DNA from: JAIEOG01 sp964519985
Lineage (GTDB): Bacteria; Bdellovibrionota; FAC87; UBA2466
Direction: 5' to 3'
NCBI GenBank assembly: GCA_964519985.1
Contig: CAZFMF010000002.1
Span: forward strand, 229,251-293,250
DNA length: 64,000 bases
The first letter of the stretch is position 1. Each line of letters starts with the position of its first letter. Below are positions 35,772-43,883 of this stretch, one piece after another. Below the pieces are notes generated by a model. The model was given only the letters and a program-made list of their open reading frames with translations, had not been told where the DNA came from and did no database searches. Position numbers and translations under genes: made by a program.

Positions 35772-36206
35772 CTAGGGTGTTTCGTCGCGCGTCGATAGCT
35801 GATCGTCGCCCGTCATGATGCGACGATTGGCCTGGGCGGCTTGCCGCAACCGCGAATCCAAGTCGGTCGCTTCGCGCCGGTTCTGCACCAGCTGTTTTTC
35901 GATATCCAAACGCGCTTGTTCCAAGCTGGAAGACAACCCGTCTAAACTGCGGCCTGCGCGTTCGCGCGTGGCGATGTCATTCGACTTCAAAAACTCTTTA
36001 CGCAAGTCAGCGACGGTCCCCTGCACTTGGGAAAGTTCCTTTTGGGCTTTTTTAAGCTTCGTGTGGGTATCGTCGAGCGCGACCCGATTATTCTGAACCT
36101 GATCCAAACCCGTTACCGGTTTCGGTTGGCTCGAACACGCCAACGCCAATCCCAAACCCAAAACCGCACTCACGGCCAAACGCGTCGTCCTATAGATCCA
36201 TTTCAT
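35772..36206 (-). CDS. Coiled-coil lipoprotein
   Basis: The ATG at 36206 follows CTAGGAGG. The lipobox LALAC puts Cys at residue 24; the mature 120 residues are almost all heptad-like helix (TKLKKAQKELSQVQGTVADL, SLEQARLDIEKQLVQNRREA), so it forms a long coiled coil. Such small lipoproteins often act as envelope spacers or adapters. No named family is recognised. It sits directly next to the repeat copy 6. Confidence 0.78.
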   Translation of the reverse strand: MKWIYRTTRLAVSAVLGLGLALACSSQPKPVTGLDQVQNNRVALDDTHTKLKKAQKELSQVQGTVADLRKEFLKSNDIATRERAGRSLDGLSSSLEQARLDIEKQLVQNRREATDLDSRLRQAAQANRRIMTGDDQLSTRDETP

Positions 36207-36256
36207 GAAAACCTCCTAGTTGAGGTTCCATGAAGAGCAAGACGCATACCAAGTTT

Positions 36257-36400
36257 CTAATTCGGAGCAGACTGGACCGGAACTTCCGGAAGGTTCGGCG
36301 TTTCCGAAGCGGGGAGCCAAATAAAAGTCCAAAGGGCCCACGCCACGATGAAAACAATCGCGAGTACTCCGAGCCAATGGTGTTTTTTAAGATTGAGCAC
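36257..36400 (-). CDS. Small single-pass membrane protein (47 residues)
   Basis: GTG at 36400 has AAGGAG 7 bp upstream and the frame runs to TAG at 36257. The product starts VLNLKKHHW, then a hydrophobic segment LGVLAIVFIVAWALWTFIWL, and ends in a Pro-rich tail (SETPNLPEVPVQSAPN). This order fits a single-pass inner-membrane protein with a periplasmic tail. It is 50 bp upstream of the coiled-coil lipoprotein gene and 12 bp after the DUF493 gene on the same strand, so it may belong to one operon. Confidence 0.72.
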   Translation of the reverse strand: MLNLKKHHWLGVLAIVFIVAWALWTFIWLPASETPNLPEVPVQSAPN

Positions 36401-36412
36401 TGTATCTCCTTG

Positions 36413-36697
36413 CTACATCAGTAGGACGAGACCCTTCAGGGTCGAAAGCTCGGAATAAACATCTAGGACTTGCTGAGCGGACTCGGCCGGAACCGAAAGC
36501 GTGACCGCGACATGCTTGCCATGTTCGGATTGGCGCACCGTGAATTCCGGATCGACGGTGAGCTTAGCGGAATGGCGCGCTCCGGCCAAGGTGCGCGCGA
36601 GAAAACCGTCGTCCGCGCTTCCGATCACTTTAAAAACGTATTGGGTCGGAAACGTGTGCGTCGATTCTAAAAGTTCCAAGGGGGGTAGCCGCGTCAT
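36413..36697 (-). CDS. DUF493 (YbeD-like) protein
   Basis: The 94-residue protein has the DUF493 pattern: FPTQYVFKVIGSADDGFLARTL near the N-terminus and HGKHVAVTLSVPAESAQQVLDVYSEL, a ferredoxin-like fold. E. coli YbeD is a putative effector of lipoate biosynthesis, but the function of the family is unproven. It is 10 bp downstream of the HAD-like gene on the same strand, so it may be transcribed with the kynurenine genes. Confidence 0.88.
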   Translation of the reverse strand: MTRLPPLELLESTHTFPTQYVFKVIGSADDGFLARTLAGARHSAKLTVDPEFTVRQSEHGKHVAVTLSVPAESAQQVLDVYSELSTLKGLVLLM

Positions 36698-36707
36698 CGG
36701 CCCCCTT

Positions 36708-37379
36708 TTACCAAAGCGCTCCGGGAATAGCTAGGCGGGGGTCGAAGCGCCTTCGCCAGATATCCGAGCCGGAGTAGCGAAACGCAAAGCACGGAATTCC
36801 CAGCTTTTCTCCCAACGCCGCGACACTTCGGCCGTGGTCCGCGCGATCATCGATGAAGAAGACCCGCGCCGGAGGGTGGCAATGGGCGAGAAATTTTTCC
36901 AGCGCATCACCCTTCGACCCGAGCGGCCCGACATAGAGCACCCCGTCCACGTAATCTTCCGAAGGGCCCAAGGCGAGATGGCCAGTGACCCCGGGCACAC
37001 CCCGGAACGCAATTCCCACGCTTGCAAAGTGTTCCTGCGTCCGCGCGGCGTAGCGGGTGGTGCGCGCCGTCAACGCCATCGCGGCGTGAGATCGCTGCCA
37101 CTGGCGCAATCGCTCGGCGGTTCCGACTTCGACCGCGACGTTCGGATAAGTGAGGTTAGCGGCCTCCCACTCCACATTCGCGGCGAGCGTCGCCGCCTCC
37201 TCCGTCATCCCCGATTGCATTCCGCTTTGGATCAACCAGTCGTACCAGGGTTCGCTTCCGAAGGGCCCGGGACTGCGCAGCAAAACTTGATCGACATCGA
37301 AGACCAAAAGGCTACCGGACGGGTTTTTCTCCGCGGCATCAAAAAACCAGTCGAGCTTTTCCAATTCGGGTGGGTTCAC
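36708..37379 (-). CDS. HAD-like DUF2608 protein
   Basis: The start is GTG at 37379. The Asp motif LLVFDVDQVLLRSPG near residue 25 (DxD), a Thr in ALTARTTRY and FFIDDRADHGRSV near residue 170 match motifs I, II and IV of the HAD phosphatase fold; DUF2608 members carry them. Function unknown, possibly a phosphatase. It starts 6 bp after the KMO stop, so it is probably the fourth gene of the leftward kynurenine operon; the link to kynurenine is unproven. Confidence 0.75.
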   Translation of the reverse strand: MNPPELEKLDWFFDAAEKNPSGSLLVFDVDQVLLRSPGPFGSEPWYDWLIQSGMQSGMTEEAATLAANVEWEAANLTYPNVAVEVGTAERLRQWQRSHAAMALTARTTRYAARTQEHFASVGIAFRGVPGVTGHLALGPSEDYVDGVLYVGPLGSKGDALEKFLAHCHPPARVFFIDDRADHGRSVAALGEKLGIPCFAFRYSGSDIWRRRFDPRLAIPGALW

Positions 37380-37385
37380 TTCAAA

Positions 37386-38753
37386 TCATTTCAGATCAAG
37401 GGAATGGGTTTTCAAAAAAGGCGCCCATTCCGACTCGAGCAAACGTTTGGCCGTTTCCGGCTCCAATTCTTCGGACGAGGCAATGCCTTCGCAGAGCCGC
37501 CCGAGCAAGCGATCCTGGATCTCCCCCGCCGCGCGGGCGGTGGCGTAGGGAACCAATGTGTAAGTGATCATCCCGTAGCGCGATTTATAAAAACCGGGAA
37601 ACTGTTTCTCGAGCCATCCCTCTACTTTTTTCCGCAGCTGAAAGCGCGCATCACCGACGCGATCGCGCATCTCTACCCAGTTTTCGAGTGCCATCGCCGC
37701 AATCGCTTCGGCATTGGGTCGCTGGAGCGTTTCGTAATGCTCGAGGATTTCGTCCCACCGTCCCCCGAAGGGCGCAATGAGATTATGCAACGTCGTGCAA
37801 TCTTCAAAACCGCTGTTCATTCCCTGACCGAAAAACGGAACGATGGCGTGCGCCGCATCGCCCATCAGCGCTACCTTTCCACGGTATACCCAACGGGGGC
37901 ACCGTACGGTTCCCAGCGTCCCTTGGGCGTGAGCAAAGAAATCCCGCGGGTAATCCGGCATTAGATCGACCGCATCGGGAAACTCGGATTGGAAGTAGGC
38001 TTGCAGCTGATCCGGAGACTGCAAACTCAGGAAACTGACATCGCCCTGTTTCGGTAGGTAGAGGGTGACGGTGAAACTCCCATCCTGATTGGCGAGCGCC
38101 ATCATCATGCGGTTTCCCCGCGGCCAGATGTGCAATGCATTTTTGTCCAACACCGGTTTGCCGTGGCGCAATGGGATCTGCAGCTCTTTGTAGTCGGCCT
38201 CTAACCAATCGACGGATTCGGCAAAGGCGGCCGGCGCGTACCTCACCAAAAGACGACGGACCGTACTGCCCGCACCGTCGGCGCCAAACACCACATCAAA
38301 GGAGCGATTGCGCTCACCGTTTGGCGTCTGGAAACCCAGCGTCCCCGTTTCCGGTTCTAGGCCTTCAAGGGTGTGTTCGAAATGCAGCTCCGCACCCGCA
38401 CGCTCGGCCGCTTCGAGCAAAAAGGCGTTCAGTCCCGAACGGGAGATGGAGTAGTTGCACTCCGTTTCGGTACCGTATGGCTGAAAGGTGGGTTGCCCTT
38501 CCCGCGGGTGAATCATGCGGCCCGAAACGGGAACGCTCAGCGCCAAAGCCGCATCTCGCAATCCGGCTTTTTCCAAGCCGTACAAACCGCGAGAAGTGAT
38601 CACCAAATTGATCGAGCGGCCCCCTTCGGAGCCGAGTCGCCGCGGATCGGGGCGTTTTTCGTAGACGGCCACCCGATACCCTTTTTGTCGGAGCAAGACC
38701 GCCCAGAGCGATCCCACCAAACCACCCCCGACGACGGCAATGCTAGATTCCAT
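37386..38753 (-). CDS. kmo: Kynurenine 3-monooxygenase
   Basis: KMO hydroxylates L-kynurenine to 3-hydroxykynurenine with NADPH and O2. The flavin-binding GGGLVGSLWAVLLRQKG is at residues 7-23, the second FAD motif is GDAAHAIVPFFGQGMNSGFED near residue 300, and the Arg/Asp motif is VVFGADGAGSTVRRLL. The 455-residue size agrees, and RCPRWVYRGKVALMGD is typical of KMO. The C-terminus has a hydrophobic tail-like part (YGMITYTLVPYATAR). The gene overlaps kynU by 11 bp in the leftward operon. Confidence 0.94.
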   Translation of the reverse strand: MESSIAVVGGGLVGSLWAVLLRQKGYRVAVYEKRPDPRRLGSEGGRSINLVITSRGLYGLEKAGLRDAALALSVPVSGRMIHPREGQPTFQPYGTETECNYSISRSGLNAFLLEAAERAGAELHFEHTLEGLEPETGTLGFQTPNGERNRSFDVVFGADGAGSTVRRLLVRYAPAAFAESVDWLEADYKELQIPLRHGKPVLDKNALHIWPRGNRMMMALANQDGSFTVTLYLPKQGDVSFLSLQSPDQLQAYFQSEFPDAVDLMPDYPRDFFAHAQGTLGTVRCPRWVYRGKVALMGDAAHAIVPFFGQGMNSGFEDCTTLHNLIAPFGGRWDEILEHYETLQRPNAEAIAAMALENWVEMRDRVGDARFQLRKKVEGWLEKQFPGFYKSRYGMITYTLVPYATARAAGEIQDRLLGRLCEGIASSEELEPETAKRLLESEWAPFLKTHSLDLK

Positions 38754-40011
38754 CGCGCGTCTCCTCCAAAACGCTCACCAGGCGGTAGATGTCTTCAAAT
38801 GTGTTGTACAGTGGCGCCGGCGTGACCCGAGCAATGTCGGGTTCGCGCAGATCGAGATGGACCCCTTTTGCGCGCGCGGCGGAGGCCCAAGCCTGGCCGC
38901 GATCGAGCCGCAAGCAAAGCATCGATCCCCGTTGCACCGGAGTCGCGATGTACAACGAGTGGGGAAAACGCCGCTTCAACAAGAATTCCAAATAGCCCGT
39001 CAGCCGATCTCCTTTCGACCGAAGGGCCGGCATCGTGGCGCGGTCGAAGAGCTCCAGCGATGCCCGCAACGCCGCGAGCTGAAAAATCGGCGGGTTGCTC
39101 AGCTGCCAAGCTTCCACCGTCGGAATCGCCCGAAATACCGGGGGCATTTGGAAGCGGGTGCGCTTGTCGTGCCCCCACCACCCTTCAAAGCGCGGCAAGT
39201 CGGTTTGGCCTAAGTGCCGCTCGTGCACAAACGCACCGGCGATTCCGCCCGGACCGGAATTGAGGTACTTGTAAGAACACCAGACCGCAAAGTCCGCCCC
39301 CGCATCGTGTAGGCGGAGATCTAAGTTACCCGCCCCGTGGGCGAGATTGAAACCCGCCACCGCCCCCACGGAATGGGCCGCCGCCGTCACCGCGGCGATA
39401 TCGAAAAATTGTCCCGACAGGTAGTTGCAGTCGCCCAAGAGCACCAATGCGAGTGAGTCGCCCAGCGCCGTAATCTGCTCGAGCACCGCCTCCGGTCGCA
39501 CCGCCATCTCGCCCGGCAATGGCCGCAATTCCACGATCGCCCGCCCCGGATCGAATCCATGGAAGCGCGCCTGCGAATCCACCGCGTAGCGATCGGAAGG
39601 AAACGTATTGTTCTCGATCAGGATCTTAAACCGACGGGCCGTCGGCCGATAAAAACTCACGAGCATGAGGTGGAGATTCACCGTCAGGGAATTCATCGCC
39701 ACGACTTCGTTTTCGCGCGCCCCTACCAAGCGGGCCAAGCTGGCGGTGACATTCTCATGGTAGGGCAGCCAAGGGTGGCGGCCAGTGGAGTGTCCCTCGA
39801 CCGCGAAACGGCTCCAAGCATCGAGCTCCTCGTCCACGTAATTCCGGGCCTGCTTGGGCATTAATCCTAAGGAATGACCGGCGAAGTAGAGCGGGTGCGT
39901 GCCGGGGCCGGCGGGGAAAGCAAACGCCTCGGCAAAACTAGGAAGGGGGTCCTTCTCATCGAGAGCGCGCGCCGCCGCTAACGAGTCCTGATCGGGACTC
40001 CATTCCATCAC
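38743..40011 (-). CDS. kynU: Kynureninase
   Basis: Kynureninase is a PLP enzyme that cleaves 3-hydroxykynurenine (or kynurenine) to 3-hydroxyanthranilate and alanine. The PLP Lys lies in WCSYKYLNSGPGGIAGAFVHER near residue 230; LLGDCNYLSGQFFDIAAV and AVAGFNLAHGAGN are the fold elements. The 422-residue length is normal. The start is GTG 40011 or ATG 40008, directly at the end of the decarboxylase gene. It overlaps kmo by 11 bp. Confidence 0.95.
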   Translation of the reverse strand: MMEWSPDQDSLAAARALDEKDPLPSFAEAFAFPAGPGTHPLYFAGHSLGLMPKQARNYVDEELDAWSRFAVEGHSTGRHPWLPYHENVTASLARLVGARENEVVAMNSLTVNLHLMLVSFYRPTARRFKILIENNTFPSDRYAVDSQARFHGFDPGRAIVELRPLPGEMAVRPEAVLEQITALGDSLALVLLGDCNYLSGQFFDIAAVTAAAHSVGAVAGFNLAHGAGNLDLRLHDAGADFAVWCSYKYLNSGPGGIAGAFVHERHLGQTDLPRFEGWWGHDKRTRFQMPPVFRAIPTVEAWQLSNPPIFQLAALRASLELFDRATMPALRSKGDRLTGYLEFLLKRRFPHSLYIATPVQRGSMLCLRLDRGQAWASAARAKGVHLDLREPDIARVTPAPLYNTFEDIYRLVSVLEETRDGI

Positions 40012-40803
40012 TTAAACTCCACTCTCGATGGTCACGTGTACGGGTGCGAGCTCGGCGACTTCCAGCTCCACGCGAATCCCCGGCTTTAGTTCCACCGCGG
40101 CGGTCGCCGCGCCCGCGAGCACAATGCTGCCCGCGGCCAGGGTGCGATCCCGCTCGGCCAAAAGCTCGCAGAGCTGGATCACCGAGTTCACGGGATCGCC
40201 GGAAATTGCTTCCGAGATTCCTTTTTGCACCACCGCACCGTCGACCTTCATTTCCATATCAAGGTGAATGAGGTTAACGCTCGCGAAATCCCGTCGCCAT
40301 TCCCCCAGAATAAAATGCGAAGAGGAAGAGTTGTCGGCGATCACATCTTCCATCGAAAAATATTTGAACTGATCGTACCGCGAATCCAAGATTTCCAATC
40401 CGGCGGCAACCCCACCACACGCGGCGAGCACCTGATCCCGGGTGACGTTTCCAAACAGGTCCTGCGCGATCCAAAAGGCGACTTCCGGCTCGATCTTCGG
40501 GTGGATCGACCCTTTCAACTTGAAAACGCCCCCGCTCGGAATCTGCATGCGATTGGTGAGAAATCCATACAACGGCGAATCGAGGTTCATCTGGCGGCGC
40601 TTGGCTTCGGACGTCAGGCCCATCTTCCAGCCGATCAGCTTTTCGCCCGCACTTTGCCGAAACGCCATTTGGGTTTCCTGGATCGCGTACGCGTCGCGCC
40701 GGGAAAAATCCGTCACTTCCTTGCTAATCTGGGAAATCGGCTTAGCTTGCAGCCGCGAGGTGTTGAGAACTTCTGCCCAGTGTTCGATTGCCGGTTTACT
40801 CAT
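40012..40803 (-). CDS. 4-oxalocrotonate decarboxylase / 2-oxopent-4-enoate hydratase family
   Basis: The ATG at 40803 gives 263 residues of the DmpH/DmpE family. Motifs GWKMGLTSEAKRRQM, GSIHPKIEPEVAFWI and LEILDSRYDQFKYF look more like 4-oxalocrotonate decarboxylase (DmpH) than hydratase, and that fits the pathway: 2-aminomuconate is deaminated to 4-oxalocrotonate, then decarboxylated to 2-oxopent-4-enoate. The open frame continues upstream to 41340 over kynB, but that part is a shadow. It begins the leftward operon and is divergent from kynB by 42 bp. Confidence 0.9.
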   Translation of the reverse strand: MSKPAIEHWAEVLNTSRLQAKPISQISKEVTDFSRRDAYAIQETQMAFRQSAGEKLIGWKMGLTSEAKRRQMNLDSPLYGFLTNRMQIPSGGVFKLKGSIHPKIEPEVAFWIAQDLFGNVTRDQVLAACGGVAAGLEILDSRYDQFKYFSMEDVIADNSSSSHFILGEWRRDFASVNLIHLDMEMKVDGAVVQKGISEAISGDPVNSVIQLCELLAERDRTLAAGSIVLAGAATAAVELKPGIRVELEVAELAPVHVTIESGV

Positions 40804-40845
40804 GATGCGATTTAACTCCCAAGAGACTTCTGGAGCAAGCGCGCG

Positions 40846-41481
40846 ATGCAACTCGATTCGCTCGAGATTATCGATATTTCTCCGCCGATCCATTCCGGAT
40901 TGGCGGTTTTTCCCGGCGACACGCCCTTCCAGCAGACCTTTCTCAAACGCGTTGAGGACGGTGACGGCTACACCCTTTCGACGATAACCACCACCGTTCA
41001 CCTCGGCGCCCACACTGACGCACCAAGTCATTACGCGGCGAATGCGGCTACGATCGAGAAGCGCGACCTGCGCCTGTATCTGGGCCCGGCTCAAGTGATC
41101 GCGGTAAAAAACGCCCGCGGCCGTCGGATCACGCCGGACGATGTTGAGGGCAAGCCATTGCGGGCCCCCCGCATTCTCTTCAAGACCCTTTCCTTTCCCC
41201 AGTCCGACCATTGGAACACGGACTTTGCAGCGCTTTCGCCCGAGCTCATCGCCCATTTGGCCCAGGCCGGCGTGCGCTTGGTCGGAATCGACACCCCCTC
41301 CATCGATCCGGCGGTGGATACTGAGCTGGCGAGCCACCATGCGGTACTCGAAAATGATATGGCCATTTTGGAAGGCATCGTTCTAGATCGGGTGGAGGAG
41401 GGCCTCTACCAGCTCATCGCATTGCCGTTGCCCATTCGGGGCGCGGATGCGACACCGGTCCGGGCCGTGCTCGTGAGGTAA
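40846..41481 (+). CDS. kynB: Kynurenine formamidase (KynB, cyclase family)
   Basis: KynB hydrolyses N-formylkynurenine to kynurenine. The family motif HLGAHTDAPSH (HxGxHxDxPxH, metal ligands) is at residues 52-62, the fold is short (211 residues), and LDSLEIIDISPPIHSGLAVFPGDTPF is the typical opening. It heads the rightward operon; the next gene begins 3 bp after its stop. The 42-bp gap to the divergent decarboxylase gene should hold promoters for both operons; I see no clear palindromic operator there. Confidence 0.92.
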   Translation: MQLDSLEIIDISPPIHSGLAVFPGDTPFQQTFLKRVEDGDGYTLSTITTTVHLGAHTDAPSHYAANAATIEKRDLRLYLGPAQVIAVKNARGRRITPDDVEGKPLRAPRILFKTLSFPQSDHWNTDFAALSPELIAHLAQAGVRLVGIDTPSIDPAVDTELASHHAVLENDMAILEGIVLDRVEEGLYQLIALPLPIRGADATPVRAVLVR

Positions 41482-41484
41482 AAA

Positions 41485-42927
41485 TTGGAAAAAATTCTCA
41501 ACTACATCGGCGGCGAATGGCGCGAACCCCGATCGGGAAAATTTCTGGAGAATGATAACCCGTCCCGCGGCAAACCCTACTCGCTCGTCCCCGACTCCGA
41601 CGAATCCGATGTGAACGACGCCGTAGAAGCGGCGAAACGGGCGTTCCCGGCGTGGTCGGCACTTCCCACCGAAGACCGCACAAAAATTCTGCGCAAGGTG
41701 GCCGACGGCATCGGCGCCCAACTCGAAGCGCTCGCCCTGGCCGAAAGCACCGACAACGGCAAACCGATCTCCGTCTCCCGCACCGTGGATATCCCGCGCA
41801 GCCAGCTGAATCTTGAGTTCTACTCCGATTGCGCCACCCAGTTTCACGGCGAGAGCTATATCTCCGCCGCGCGGGGACTGAACTATACCGTGCACTCTCC
41901 GCTGGGCGTGGTCGGGTGTATTTCGCCGTGGAATCTGCCGCTCTATCTTTTGACTTGGAAGATCGCCCCGGCGCTCGCCGTGGGTGACACCGTGGTGGCG
42001 AAGCCGTCGGAAGTGACGCCCATGACCGCCTATCTCTTCACCCGGATCGCGGCCGAGGCGGGGTTACCACCCGGAGTTCTCAATATTGTCCATGGAGTGG
42101 GAGGTCGCGCGGGGGCTGCGCTCACGCAGCACGCCGACATCAAAGCAGTGTCCTTCACCGGCAGCACGGCCACGGGGCGCGCGGTGGCGGAAACGACGGC
42201 GAAGACGTTCAAGAAAGTCTCGCTCGAAATGGGCGGCAAGAATCCCAATATCGTTTTCGCCGATTGCGACTTTGAGCTCGCGGTGGAAAGCAGTGTGCGC
42301 GCCGCGTTTGCGAACCAAGGGCAGATCTGTCTGTGCGGTTCTCGAGTCTTTGTCGAGGAATCGATTTACGGCCGCTTTAAAGAGGCGGTCGTCGCCAAAG
42401 CCAAAGCATTACGGGTCGGTGATCCGCTCGATCCGAAAACGGAGCAGGGTGCGCTGGTCAGCCGAGTCCACCGCGACAAAGTGGTTTCCTACCTGGAGCT
42501 GGCGAAGAAAGAAGGCGGGACCTTTCTGTGCGGCGGAGGACCGGCCAAGCTTTCGGGTGAACTAGCTGAAGGATACTTCGTGGCCCCCACGTGGATTGAG
42601 GGACTGTCATCCCAGTGCCGGACGAATCAAGAAGAGATTTTCGGACCGGTCGCGAGCCTTATCCCCTTTCGCACGGAAGACGAGGCGATTGCGATGGCCA
42701 ACTCCACCCGTTACGGACTGACCGCCAGCCTTTGGACGAGTGATTTAAAGCGCGCCAATCGCGTGGCGAGCCGCCTTGAGAGTGGCGTCGTTTGGATCAA
42801 CACCTGGATGTTGCGCGACCTACGCACCCCGTTCGGCGGCGTAAAGGAATCGGGAGTGGGGCGGGAAGGCGGGCTCGATGCCCTGCGTTTTTTCACCGAG
42901 GTCAAAAACGTCTGCATCGGGCTTTAA
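41485..42927 (+). CDS. 2-aminomuconic 6-semialdehyde dehydrogenase
   Basis: This NAD-dependent aldehyde dehydrogenase of 480 residues oxidises 2-aminomuconate semialdehyde to 2-aminomuconate. The catalytic Cys lies in NQGQICLCGSRVFVEE, the general base Glu in VSLEMGGKNPNIVFADCD and the cofactor part in FTGSTATGRAVAE. The pattern fits the 2-hydroxymuconate/2-aminomuconate semialdehyde dehydrogenase group, and the neighbours fix the assignment. Start is TTG 41485 after GTGAGGT. It overlaps nothing and is 9 bp before the RidA gene. Confidence 0.93.
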   Translation: MEKILNYIGGEWREPRSGKFLENDNPSRGKPYSLVPDSDESDVNDAVEAAKRAFPAWSALPTEDRTKILRKVADGIGAQLEALALAESTDNGKPISVSRTVDIPRSQLNLEFYSDCATQFHGESYISAARGLNYTVHSPLGVVGCISPWNLPLYLLTWKIAPALAVGDTVVAKPSEVTPMTAYLFTRIAAEAGLPPGVLNIVHGVGGRAGAALTQHADIKAVSFTGSTATGRAVAETTAKTFKKVSLEMGGKNPNIVFADCDFELAVESSVRAAFANQGQICLCGSRVFVEESIYGRFKEAVVAKAKALRVGDPLDPKTEQGALVSRVHRDKVVSYLELAKKEGGTFLCGGGPAKLSGELAEGYFVAPTWIEGLSSQCRTNQEEIFGPVASLIPFRTEDEAIAMANSTRYGLTASLWTSDLKRANRVASRLESGVVWINTWMLRDLRTPFGGVKESGVGREGGLDALRFFTEVKNVCIGL

Positions 42928-42936
42928 GGAGCGAAT

Positions 42937-43359
42937 ATGAACGAAATCCATTCTGCGCGCGCACCCGAGCCCGTCGGCAAATACCCCCACGCTCGCCGCG
43001 TCGGGAACCTTCTCTTTCTTTCGGGAGTCGGCCCCCGGGAGAAGGGAAGCAAAAAGATTCCCGGCGTCGAACTCAACGACGACGGAAGCATCCGCACCTA
43101 CGACATCGAAACGCAATGCCATAGTGTTTTTTCGAATGTGAAATCCATTTTGGAAGATGCGGGTTCGAGCTGGGAGCAGCTCGTCGACGTGACCGTTTAC
43201 CTCACCGACATGAAGCGCGACTTTGCCACCTACAACCGGATCTGGGCCGAATACTTTCGGGAAAACCTCCCCTGTCGCACCACTTTGGGCATCAGCGCTC
43301 TGCCCACTCCGATTGCGATTGAGTTGAAGTGCGTTGCCGTATTCCCGGAGGGAAAATGA
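42937..43359 (+). CDS. RidA-type 2-aminomuconate deaminase
   Basis: The 140-residue product has the RidA/YjgF/UK114 fold: HSARAPEPVGKYPHARRVGNLLFLSG at the start, SWEQLVDVTVYLTDMKRDFATYN and RTTLGISALPTPIAIELKCVAVF at the end. The RidA group includes 2-aminomuconate deaminase (AmnD) and generic enamine deaminases; position between AMSDH and HaaO makes the AmnD role very likely. Its stop overlaps the start of the dioxygenase gene (ATGA). Confidence 0.9.
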   Translation: MNEIHSARAPEPVGKYPHARRVGNLLFLSGVGPREKGSKKIPGVELNDDGSIRTYDIETQCHSVFSNVKSILEDAGSSWEQLVDVTVYLTDMKRDFATYNRIWAEYFRENLPCRTTLGISALPTPIAIELKCVAVFPEGK

Positions 43360-43883
43360 ATTGCTTCGAAGCGTTGAACTACCGGCAGTGGATTGAAGAC
43401 CACCGGGCAACGCTCAAACCCCCGGTGGGCAATAAAGTCATTTGGCCCCAGCGCGATTTCATCGTCATGACCGTAGGGGGACCCAACGAGCGCACTGATT
43501 TTCACGTCAATGAAGGCGAAGAGTTTTTCTACCAAATTGAAGGGGATATGATTTTGAAAGTTATCGACCCGGAAGGGCAGATGCGCGACGTGCCGATTCG
43601 CGAAGGGTCGATCTATCTGCTGCCGCCGAAAACCCCGCACTCGCCTCAGCGCGGCGCGGGAACGATCGGGCTGGTGATCGAACTCAAACGCAAACCGGAT
43701 CAATTGGATGGATTGCAATGGTACTGTGAAAAATGCACAACGAAGCTCTACGAAGAGTGGTTCCACTTGGTGGATATCGAGAAACAGTTTCAGGGTGTCT
43801 TCCAACGCTATTACAGCAGTGAGCACACCCATTGCCGGCAATGCGGTCACGTGAACGGACGGAAGTGGAATGCTCAAGGTTGA
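43356..43883 (+). CDS. nbaC: 3-hydroxyanthranilate 3,4-dioxygenase
   Basis: This Fe(II) cupin opens the ring of 3-hydroxyanthranilate to 2-amino-3-carboxymuconate semialdehyde. Ligands are in DFHVNEGEEFFYQ (His and Glu) and PPKTPHSPQR (His). The C-terminal rubredoxin-like site CEKC...CRQCGH with four Cys is typical of the bacterial enzymes. At 175 residues it is the usual bacterial length. The start overlaps the RidA stop (ATGA) and its 3' end overlaps the ACMSD gene by 14 bp. Confidence 0.96.
   Translation: MNCFEALNYRQWIEDHRATLKPPVGNKVIWPQRDFIVMTVGGPNERTDFHVNEGEEFFYQIEGDMILKVIDPEGQMRDVPIREGSIYLLPPKTPHSPQRGAGTIGLVIELKRKPDQLDGLQWYCEKCTTKLYEEWFHLVDIEKQFQGVFQRYYSSEHTHCRQCGHVNGRKWNAQG

Noticed and set aside
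36834..37964. 376-codon plus-strand frame over HAD and kmo genes
   Set aside because: Antisense to two genes with clear motifs; no homology pattern, so a shadow.
40804..41340. Upstream extension of the 4-oxalocrotonate decarboxylase frame
   Set aside because: Lies over kynB on the other strand; homology begins at the ATG 40803.
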